Assembly (NCBI GenBank): GCA_030686995.1
Contig: CM060692.1
Location: 11,885,465-11,949,464 of the forward strand
Source: Artemisia argyi
Lineage: Eukaryota > Streptophyta > Magnoliopsida > Asterales > Asteraceae
Length of the DNA stretch: 64,000 nt
Direction of reading: 5' to 3'
A model generated the notes under the pieces. That model was not told the origin of the DNA, did not search any database, and saw only the letters and a program-made list of their open reading frames with translations. This document shows, one piece after another, positions 39,320 to 49,384 of the stretch. Made by a program: the position numbers and the translations under genes. Position 1 is the first letter of the stretch. Each line of letters begins with the position of its first letter.

Positions 39320-39816
39320 TAGGGGTGTTCACGGTTCGGTTAATTAACCGAATAAACCGAAAACCGAACCAAACCGAACCGAAATAAAACCGAACCGAAC
39401 ATATAACCGAACCGAACTTGTTAAAACCGAACCGAACCGAATTAAAAATTCGGTTTTCGGTTTGGATATGGGTTTAACTATCTGAACCGAAAACCGAATT
39501 TATATAAATATATATATTTTTTATATATTTATATTATTTTAAATATAAAAAATATCCATTAAAATTTTATACTAATATAAAAAAACACTTTTTTATGCTT
39601 GAAATATTTTTTTTGCCAAAAATATATATAATTAAATTCAAAAAAAAATATAAATAGTGTAATTTAAGTAAAAAATTCGGTTTTCGGTTTTGACCCATAA
39701 CCGAACCGAACTTCGGTTCGGTTCGGTTTTCGGTTATGACCCAAAATTTTTTTTTAACCGAACAACCCGAACCGAATAAACCGATTAACCGATAACCGAA
39801 CCGATGAACACCCCTA
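39320..39816. mobile_element. hAT-type MITE with CCGAA repeats, 497 bp
   Basis: Ends TAGGGGTGTTCACGGTTCGG and CCGATGAACACCCCTA are inverted repeats; exact 8-bp duplications CTAAGCAG lie at 39312-39319 and 39817-39824. Subterminal regions are AACCGAACCGAAC / GTTCGGTTTTCGG arrays around an AT-rich core. Its right duplication overlaps the first bases of the next element. Confidence 0.9.
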
Positions 39817-39821
39817 CTAAG

Positions 39822-40245
39822 CAGGGGTGTTCACGGATCGGGTCCGCAGTAATCGAAAACCGAAACCGAACCGAACTGAAAAAAACCGAACATAGTTCAT
39901 AACCGAGCCAAATTGATTAGAACCGAACCAAACCGAACTAAATATTCGATTATCGGTTTGGAGATGGATTTCGCAATGAAAACCGAATATATATAAATAT
40001 TTTTTTTATATATATTTATAAAAAAGAAAAATCACTAAAAGTCTTTCTTAGTATAAATATAACATTATTTAAGCTTGAAAAAAAAAATTGTGCTAAAAAT
40101 ATACATAATTAAATGAAGAAATAAATAAAATTATGTAATTCGGCTTATTCGGTTCGGTTTTTGGTTCCATTTTCGGTTTGACCAGAAAAGAAATTAACCG
40201 AACTAACCGAACCGAATAACACGATAACCGAAACGATGAACACCC
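39822..40245. mobile_element. Second CCGAA-type hAT MITE, diverged
   Basis: Starts CAGGGGTGTTCACGGATCGGG and ends CGATGAACACCCAT, with the same AACCGAACCG architecture as its neighbour but more divergence. A clean target duplication was not found. It is older: the 39320 element inserted at its very edge. Confidence 0.65.
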
Positions 40246-40679
40246 ATAACTCACATGTTTCTTGTTTGTATGTTAAAATAGATTCATAATAGTGTCGTTA
40301 CAAAAACGAATTGCGCTAGATGTGACAAAAATGTGAGTAGTGATCGTGTATGCACAAACGTTCTAAATAACTAACACTGAACAAACAAATATGAAAAATG
40401 ACATCATTAAACATGTGAGGATAAAAGATCAAATGAATAGTAGTAGAATCACACTCTACAATCAACAAAAATACAAAAAACCAACCATATATTTTCAATG
40501 TGTAAGTGTAACATGTTTTAGAGTGTTAGTTCATACTTCATAGTTGTAAAAACTGTTAAGTGAAATGTATACCTCAAATTTACGAATTATGAAGAGGTAA
40601 ATTAACACTCTGGCTTTACATTAAAGTGATGTGAGTATAAAATTTAAGTTAATAATCTTCGCTTTACATTGTATGCACC

Positions 40680-40857
40680 TCACCGTTCGTCACAAAACGT
40701 TACTAACAATATAAATCACTTCACATTGTACATGCCTCACCATTTGGTGTCACAAAAATGTTACAAACAAATATTAATCGCTTTACCCGCATGTAACTAC
40801 CTCACCGTTGGCGTCTCACAAAAAGTTAACGGAAATATGAATTAATTAAAGCAAAGT
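40680..40857. repeat. Degenerate ~70-bp tandem repeats
   Basis: Three diverged copies of a segment like CCTCACCGTTNGTCACAAAA followed by GTTAC-AACAATATNAATC. They run into the better-preserved minisatellite to the right. Confidence 0.5.
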
Positions 40858-41340
40858 GGTATATTAATCTATATGGCGTCACAAAAAAGTTAACATGAAT
40901 ACAAGTTAATCACAGACAACATAGTTAGACGTATATTAATTTATACGTCTAACTTTGGTGTTACCGTAAATATAAATGAATCAAAGACAACATACTTAGC
41001 GGTATATTAATCTATATGGCGTCACAAAAAGTTAACATGAATTGAAGTTAATCACAGACAACATAGTTAGACGTATATTAATTTATACGTCTAACTTTGG
41101 TGTTACCGTAAATATAAATTAATCAAAGACAACATACTTAGCGGTATATTAATTTATATGGCGTCATAAAAAGTTAACATGAATATTATACGTCTAACTT
41201 TGGTGTTACCGTAAATATAAATTAATCAAAGACAACATACTTAGCGGTATATTAATTTATATGGCGTCATAAAAAGTTAACATGAATATATGTTAATCAC
41301 AGACAACATAGTTAGACGTATATTAACTTATACGTTTAAC
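40858..41340. repeat. Minisatellite, ~142-bp unit, about 3.5 copies
   Basis: GGTATATTAAT-TATATGGCGTCA recurs at 40858, 41001, 41143 and 41246 (spacings 143, 142, 103). Units share GTTAACATGAAT, AATCACAGACAACATAGTTAGA, TATACGTCTAACTTTGGTG and AATCAAAGACAACATACTTAG. The third copy has an internal deletion of about 40 bp. Confidence 0.8.
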
Positions 41341-41822
41341 TTTTATGTATGTATTACATCATATTAATATCAACTTATGTGTATCATTTGCATCACAATA
41401 TATAAACAAGCAAAGTTTATCATCTTCAACCTATGTGGGACAATAACTTTATACATTGCTTTTCTTTTTGTAGCTATGAGCTTCGTACCAAACTTAAATG
41501 TGGTTGTATCTGTATGTGACATATACTATTGGATGTAGCACAAACTTTATAAAATCTAAAAGGTTATGCTTGGTAAGGAACTCATAAAAATAATTTAAAG
41601 GCGTTGGCTTTTAGTGTTAAACGCTAATGAGTATGCAATTTAACTTTTAGCGTTCGACCTTTGAGATTGTATATTTGTTCTACATTTTATAACTAGTGAT
41701 ACAACTTTTACGAAAACTCTTTCACTTACAATACAAATTGATACAACTTACAAGATTGAACCTACCATCTCACTAAAACAAGACTCGATTTGGGGTAGTT
41801 AATGATCAATTGGATGTTTGGA

Positions 41823-42394
41823 TTAACGCCAATCGAGTCCATCCATTGTGGCAGACCTCACTCCCTCCCACACTTCATTGGAACCAACTGCCTCGTTGTC
41901 AATGCCTTCCATATCGCTGTCCCACCAACCACTGCCACCAGCATCTGTTCACAAACACACATTTTATCCGATATTTTTACATTTTATATGAAATTTCACT
42001 ATCTCGTTTAAAAAAAAGTGAAAATTTGGTACTTATAGTAGTTGTAAAGAGGAAGTGGTTTCTCTTTTCTGTCTGTTATGATTTGTTCACCTCGGCTTAG
42101 GATCATCCCCCAGAACAACCAAACACTTTAGAGCAGGCGGTTTACCATAAAAACCTTGTGATCATTAGAAACACTCAAATGTCAATGAACTAGTTACTTA
42201 CAGAACATATGTATAATATGACTTAGTAGCAAACAAACAGTAAAAGAGTAAATCGGCTACACCTCCAAATGTGTTTCTTCTTTTAAACGAATCCTGAGTT
42301 TGTGATCCTTCTGTCAATTGTGTGATACTGCTACTTTGAATCTCGTCTTCTAGATCTATAAAATTATCTTTTTCGTTCTCTTTATGGGGCTTAA
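41823..42394 (-). pseudogene. Truncated third copy of the unknown 5-exon gene
   Basis: Minus-strand remnants of exon 5 (41823-41944, ending MDGLDWR and TAA), exon 4 (about 42038-42153) and part of exon 3 (about 42262-42394). Exon 4 has an 8-nt deletion (TTCTGTCTGTT for the intact TTCTGATAAAGGGTCTGTT), and its donor has changed from GTAAGT to ATAAGT on the coding strand. Exon 3 stops abruptly at GGGCTTAAAC, where the left flank of duplication unit 2 begins. Exons 1 and 2 are absent. Non-functional. Confidence 0.8.
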
Positions 42395-42850
42395 ACTGTT
42401 AATTGTTTGCATGTGTTTATAAATCTTTGTTTAACTTTTTATCAATAACAATTAATTGATCATATAGTTATGAAGTTATCATGAAAAGTCACTATTCATA
42501 AATAGAAAAAAACTGTTTAAATCTTCTTTAACTTTTGTCAATAACAATTTCAGTAATTGATTGATCATAAAGTTTATGAAAAGTCATGTTGAGTGATCAT
42601 AAATTTATGAAGTTATTATGAAAAGTCACTAGTACTAACATAAATAGAAAAGACTTCAATCCAAAGCAAATTGAAATGTTATACTTTATTGCAATATAAG
42701 TAGAGTATTGAACAACTAATCAAAAACATAAAAGAAGTAAAGCACCTTTTGAAAATTGGAAATATTCAAAAATATACGTGATCAAAAGAAACGAATTCAT
42801 TTTGTCTTTTAAAATAATTAAACATGCCACGTATATTCCATGTGGCTTAT

Positions 42851-42885
<35 letters not shown>

Positions 42886-43349
42886 TCGGATTGAAGTACA
42901 ACATGGCATTATGAACTACTAGCATCTATACTCATGGTACATGATTACCTGATAATTAAACCCAGATGTAAATATGTAATCAACATTCATTCTCATCACC
43001 ATACCATCTACCAAATCGTAGTGGCGAACACCAAACAAACATACCACACTTAAAAACAAATATATAACACAAACATATTGCATACCTCATAGTTCGATCA
43101 AGTTTATGATCGAACCACATCGAAAATTGGTTGATTCGTAAAAGAGGGTTGACGTGTGAAAGCTAAGACCATTACGCCGGTCTCATAAGTTATATCTTTA
43201 ATTACCTATTATAAAATAACATTACTATATTCTTTTACATTACGCTCACTCTACCCGCTTATAATCCACTAAATATCATTTATTATCATGTCTTTCCATT
43301 TCTCCACGCGTCATACTCATATAATTTGAAAGATTTCAAAACACTTAGG

Positions 43350-43593
43350 TAAGGCTGAGCAAACCACCCGAACGGACCGGACCGACCGAGACCGGACCGT
43401 ACCGATCACATTCAGTCCGGTCCTCGGTCTCGACTTTTGGACTAATTAAGTCTCGGTCTTGGTCTGTCCGGACCACAAACCGACTATTTTGCCTTGTTAG
43501 ACCGGACCGACCGAGACCGGACCGGACGGACTGAACCAACCACATTCGGTTCGGTCCTCGGTCTCGGTCTTGTCGGGACCGATGCTCAGCCCG
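43350..43593. mobile_element. CGGTC-type hAT MITE, unit 2 copy
   Basis: Orthologous insertion to 36311-36593, with the same flanks and a decayed right end (GATGCTCAGCCCGG). About 40 bp of its repeat body is missing relative to unit 1. Confidence 0.8.
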
Positions 43594-44005
43594 GACTTAA
43601 GTTAAGAACAAATACTTATCATTTTCCATTTCATAATAATGAAGCAGATTTCATGAACTTAAACCATGCATTAGCAGATTTCAACCAATCCATAAACTGA
43701 AGCAGATTAGATGTACTTCTTTTTCATGTTATTTAACTTTTCATAACTATCAGCCATGGTTCTTAAGGACAAACATACGCTAATTTAAGACCGCAATTAG
43801 ACAGCTTAACTAACCGCTCTAATCATGTTTGTTTCAACATATGTATGATTTACATAATCAGTTGTGCATAAATACTGCCATTCTGCATACAAAATTACAA
43901 ACATAACATACACAAAAGGTGTACCTTTCAGGATTCAAATCATCATATTACCTAACCGGGTCCATTTTCAAGTTGGGGTAGTTAATGATCAATTGGATGT
44001 TTGGA

Positions 44006-46858
44006 TTAATGCCAATCGAGTCCACCCATTGTGGCAGACCCCACTCCCTCCCACACTTCACTGGAACCAACTGCTTCATTGTCAATGCCTTCCATATCGC
44101 TGTCCCACCATCCACTGCCACCAGCATCTGTTCAAGGACACGCAAGTAAACCATTCAGCCTTCCATTTCACATACTTGTTTCCAAAATACTCAGTAGTAA
44201 AGATGTGATACTTACAGTGGTTATAAAGAGGAAGTGGTTTCTCTTTTCTGATAAAGGGTCTGTTATAATTTGTTTGCCTCGGCTTAGGATCATCTCCCAG
44301 AACAACCAAACGCTTTGGAGCAGGCGGTTTACCATACAAACCTTGTGATCATTAGAAACAGTTAAATGTAAATAGAGTAAGTATGACTCAGTAGCAAACA
44401 AACAATAAAAGAGTAAATCGGCTACAGACCTCCAAATGTGTTTCTTCTTTTGGACGAATCCTGAGTTTGCGATTCGTCTGTCAATTGTGTGAGAATGCTA
44501 CTTTGATTCTCATCTTCAAGATCTATAAAATTATCTTTTCCGTTCTCTTTACTGGGCTTAAACACGTCAAGTAAACCATTCAGCTCTGGTCCTTTAGAAT
44601 TCTGCTTAGCACTCATACTTGTTCCCGGTGATAGAAATGGTCTGTCTTTACCCTGACAATAATTGCTAATGAGTTCATGAACACAGCACAGTGAAAGTAA
44701 AGGAAAATAAAACAGCAGTTTTAACTGATCTTATGGGTAGGGCACTTAAATCATATCTCCTACAGAGGCCGACATGTTTTTAACTTAAATTTCCAACAAG
44801 TCACTCATGTTTCCAATGCCAATCTTATCTTCCTGAATATGACTACTACTGAGTTCTTGAATCCATCACAGGGAGAAAGGGAGGCACAAAACTACAAAAG
44901 ATGACATATAGCACTAACCGAGTGCCTAAAAGGGCCAGAACGTTACTTAACATAATTTTCCAACTAATCACTCATATCTTCATTACCGTGGCGTAACGTT
45001 ACTTAACTTTATTTTCCAACTAATCACTCATTTAAAACATTACCGTGAAGGTAATCATTCAAATACAAAGGGAGGGGTTGCATTCCTTGATGTTTAGAGC
45101 TGTATCAAATATAAACAAAGCTTCAAAGAAGTATATTAATGTTGGTGACAAAAACAGGTCCTAAAATCATTGAACTTTTCAGTAGTCTTGACTCTTGAGA
45201 ACGGCTTAAACGTGTCACTAGAATCATGGATAAAATGGGAAGTGAATATAAACTCATTAATGACAGATAAACTACTGTATATTAAGTACACACTGATACA
45301 CTAGTGCTTAGAAATCTCAAAGAGGCAGTGCTTATGGGACTCCATTGACCTGTTGTTGCACTTTCAAATAGAAGATAATCAGTATCAATCAAGTGATAAT
45401 CTGATTATCTTTGAATGAGATACTCTGATTTAGTTAACTAGTATTTAAAAAGTGTGCTTGACATGATAGCCCCAGGGACTTTAAGAATATTCGAGATCGC
45501 AGTTTTGACCATTTTGAGATCGCTAATGAGTTCATGAACTCAATACATTGAAAGAAACGGAAAATTTAACAACAGATATTATCTGGTCTTATGGGTAGCA
45601 CAGTTTGATCATTTCAACCTTTAGCGCAAATTTCCAACATGTCACTCATGTTTCTTGAATCTGCTACAGGGAAACAAGGTAAAACAAAACTGCAAAAGAC
45701 GATATATATCGCACAATCCAAGCGCCTAAAAAAGCCAAACCGTTAAACCTAATTTTCCAACTAATCACTTATTCCCGCCATCACAGTGAAAGTAATCCTT
45801 CTGATATAAGAATGTTAATCTCAAGGGGGTGCCACCTTATGGACACTTCACAGGCTTACTTTAATTAGCTACATTTCTTGATGTTTATTCTCAAATATAA
45901 AAACAGCTTCAAAATTGTGTACCTACAATCAATTCAGCTATTCGGGTAGTCTTAAGAACGGCATGAACATATCTCTTGATTCATGGATAACTGGGAATCG
46001 AATATGAACTCATTGACAACAGATAAACTACTGCAATCTAACTATCTAAGAACAAAAATGCTACCCTATTGCTTAGAACTCTTAAAGACGCAATGCTTAT
46101 GGGACTCCGTTTACAAACCGGTTGTTGCACTTTCAAAGGGAAGATAATCAGTATTAATAATTTGAACGAAACACAATCAAGTGATAATCTGATCAACATA
46201 GAAATAGTGTATCCAAAATGATAGCCCCAAGACAGCTTTACGACTGCTTGAGATCCCATAGACAAGACATTTTTGAATTGCTTAAATTTCTATTAGCTTA
46301 TATGTTTATTTGGGTAAAATACGCACTTCATAATAAGCACATTGGCAGGTGCTTATTGTAAAGTGCATATACTGATATTTGCCATAAGCCCATAAGCAAT
46401 CATCTGAACACATAAAATCCCTAAAACCCGATTCCAAACACCCCCTTTGTGATTCTTTCTAAATAAAATCCCAATCGAGTTACATCCCAGGTCCCTTTGT
46501 GACTCCTACTTGCTATTAACTACATACGTATAGCACAAACACAGCAATATGATACAATAACAATAACCAAACAACCTTAACTAATAAAAAAACAACCTTA
46601 ACTAATTTAGATGCATCACAAGTTTTCTGCAGCTTCCGGTCAAGAAAATCGGACAACGATATACTCGACCGCTTCTTACTTCCGTTCTCCACCTTTTCCC
46701 TACAGTCACAATATCCAAACATCACACAATTGCTCAAAATCAAATAAAGTTTATAAACCCAAGGCTTACTTATCATTATCGGTGGATGTCCATTGGATAA
46801 ACGTTGACGGAATCAATCGTTGTCCACGAACCCTTATTTTTGACTGATTTGAACTCAT
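44006..46858 (-). CDS. Unknown plant protein, copy 2 (5 exons, 220 aa)
   Basis: Exons 46770-46858, 46597-46699, 44430-44652, 44216-44341, 44006-44127; total 663 nt, open throughout. It differs from copy 1 by a one-codon deletion near the N-terminus (MSSNQSKIRV) and a few substitutions (IQWTSTD, ENGSKKRSSIS, SKLVK, TFGGLYGKPP). The conserved parts SLSDFLDRKL, PAPKRLVVLGDDPKP and GGLDWH are unchanged. Intron 2 is 1.94 kb against 1.12 kb in copy 1 because parts of it have been duplicated internally. Both copies having intact frames suggests both may be expressed. Confidence 0.8.
44653..46596. repeat. Internally expanded intron 2 of gene copy 2
   Basis: Short modules recur about three times in partly different order: CTAATGAGTTCATGAAC..ACA, CTTATGGGTAG..CA, TTTCCAAC..GTCACTCATGTTTC, GCGCCTAAAA..GCCAAA, CTTAAGAACGGC and GCTTATGGGACTCC. 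Copy 1 has fewer of these modules. Related modules also occur at 56120-56690. Confidence 0.6.
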
Positions 46859-47417
46859 TTTTAGTTATATTCTTCTTTTTTTCGAATAGTTTTTTATTGA
46901 TTTGGAGTTGGATTTGTTAAAAGAGTGTTTTTGGCGGTAAAGTTTTTACTTTTTGAATTATTTCACTGATTTCCCCAGTTGGGCTGTTGGGATATTTTCT
47001 TTGGGCTTATAATTTGCGGATTGGGTTGAGTCTGTTGGACCGTTGGAGAAGGTAGCCCAAGTGTTCTTTTATACCAAATTGTCGGGAAGAAATCATGATA
47101 TAGATAAGGTGATTAATGTTGGCCTTTTGTATGTAATCACAAGTTCATAAATAGTTGCTAGTAGGTGTATGTATATGTGATGGTAGCCCGATAACAAGAG
47201 ACATATAGCATAACACGAAGGGAGACATAGGTTATTGATTGACACACTCAAATATACCCAGAATGAAAGTAGTATGTATATACAGTACAGTTGTTTAATG
47301 CATAAACTGGAGTGTCTCAATCAAAACTTGATGTGTGCAAACCAATTTTCTAAAACAAAACTCTTAAGTTGAATCTTTGTCTTGGTGTCATATGATTTAA
47401 CACTCATATGTTCCGTC

Positions 47418-47873
47418 CATTGTTCTAAAAGGCGCACCAAGGCGCCGCAAAGGCGTCGCCAAGGCATGAGGCGTGGCCTTGACGGCTGATCTAGGCGTGG
47501 CTCAAAAAGGCGTGAAATAAGGCGAGAAAAGGCGTAAAAAGGCGCGCCTTTTGGTAAGGCGTGGCGCCACTTTTTGAACCAATTTATTTTTTATTTATTT
47601 TATTTATTATTTTTTATTTTCTTAAACTGTTTTGAACTAGTATTTGGAAGTTGGGCTATTTGATATATGGGTTTGGTAATTATATAGTAAGTAGTAGTCT
47701 AAATATTTAATATAGTACGAGTAATATGATCTAAAAGTAAAAATACATAAATTTATAAATATTTTTTTGCCGCTTTAGTGACGGCTTATGAAACGCAAAA
47801 GCTCCGCCATGGCCCGTAAGGCTTGAGGCGCGGCCATGCCGCCACGTCACGTCTCACGCCTTTTATAACCTTG
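47418..47873. mobile_element. hAT-type MITE with GGCG repeats, 456 bp
   Basis: Left end CATTGTTCTAAAAGGCGC and reverse complement of the right end CAAGGTTATAAAAGGCGT are inverted repeats; exact 8-bp duplications GTTCCGTC lie at 47410-47417 and 47874-47881. GC-rich subterminal AAGGCGT/AAGGCGC words surround an AT-rich core. Non-coding. Confidence 0.85.
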
Positions 47874-47881
47874 GTTCCGTC

Positions 47882-49384
47882 TGAGGCCATGAGTGGGTCG
47901 ATTTCCATTAGTTGCTAGAAATGTACTAAGACAACATTTTTTTTTTTTTTTTTTTTTTTAAAGAAATGTAACATTTATTAAGGAACCAACCAAGAGAACA
48001 AGATATAAAAAAATGGCAACCCACCTTCTTAACAAGATAATTAAAAAGGATGAGCCCCAAACAAAATAAAGCAATAATACACAACAAAATAATGTTAACT
48101 AGGTGGAACATAAAAACCAAATAAATTCTTACAATGTTTATAAACATAATGTTAACTGATAGACAAACTATTTTTTATTAATCAGTGGTCAAACTACAAA
48201 GTAAGGAATTTTGTGTTTAAAACTCTTGTGGCTAAAGGTGTGAAAATGAAAACTTCAATTTTTCCATACGGGTCATATTGTTGACCCGGTTTTGACCCAA
48301 GTAAGATCCGATTTGCATATATCAAGGTATAATGTAACACATTTACACCTGTGGATTTCTTTCAGGTAGATGTTATTGATCATGTGATGTGTGAACCAAA
48401 TTTAGTCCAGGTTGACTATGTTTGTTGGTAAAACAGGTATAACACTGATGATTGGATGAGCAGATGCATTGCATGCTTTAAGCATCATTGATCTAATTTT
48501 GATATTAAGTATATTCATACATTTGTATGCAGGGGCCAGGCATAAGTCATGTAACCGAAGCAGTAGACCTGGCCAAGTCTTTTGCTGCATTAAAGTTGAG
48601 CTGAAAATAGAATACAACTGTTTTTAAAACAGTCAATTGAGGTGTCATTTGCCCTTTTTAGACGCTGACTGTGGTTGATATGAAAAGCTTACGAGTAAAA
48701 GCAGAGAAGATAGAAGAATGTTGATAGTATAGTGCATTAATGCTAATTTATGTAGTTGAAAGTCAGTAAGAAAAATGTTGATAGTAAGAAAAATGAAACC
48801 TTTAATATCGTTGAGAAAAATCTAATAAACTAATTTGACTCAGAAGTCAATTATGGATGTCTAATGATTTCATCTAAGTTTAGAACATATTTACGTACTC
48901 GAACTTGTTTAAAGCCAAATGATATATAACAAGATCATCTACAACTATGAATAAGTCCCACAATGAAGGAACATAATTACACATACCGCATTTAATAAAA
49001 AATTTCATGCATGGGCAATTGTTTAATCTGAAACCAAAACATTGAAGCCGGAAATGAAACATGTGTGAAGAGGGCATGATCCTGCTGTCAAATGAAGGCC
49101 AAAACGCAAAGCCTAACTAATAAGATATATAAATCCTAAAGTTATCATTACATCAATGCTCATTAAGTAATAAACATGTAGCTTAGAAAATCACCTAGTG
49201 AAACTGATTGGTGATTACTCCCCACTTCTTGAGACCTTCTTAATCTGGAAATGGTGCAAATGCAGAATTGTCATATAAATTTCAAATTTCTAATAAATTA
49301 AGACAATTAGTAACAAAACAGATAAACTACCTGTTAAGATAGTTCTTTATGCATTGGGCCTTTGGGTGCCATTGTTATTAATGG
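47882..49384. other. Intergenic region downstream of the immune receptor gene
   Basis: Contains a T run (about 47936-47959) and unremarkable AT-rich DNA. The last few hundred bases before 49385 are probably 3' UTR of the minus-strand receptor gene. No other gene is seen. Confidence 0.4.

Larger units (their letters stand above)
42403..47013. repeat. Segmental duplication, unit 2
   Basis: Paralogue of 34172-39212. It has empty sites for the LINE and the 560-bp MITE, retains the CGGTC MITE, and has a T run of about 33 nt at 42852-42884 close to the MITE empty site. Its left edge abuts the truncated gene copy. Confidence 0.85.

Noticed and set aside
40858..41340. Regularly spaced direct repeats resembling a CRISPR array
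   Set aside because: Whole ~142-bp units are repeated with no unique spacers, in a plant nuclear context; this is a minisatellite.
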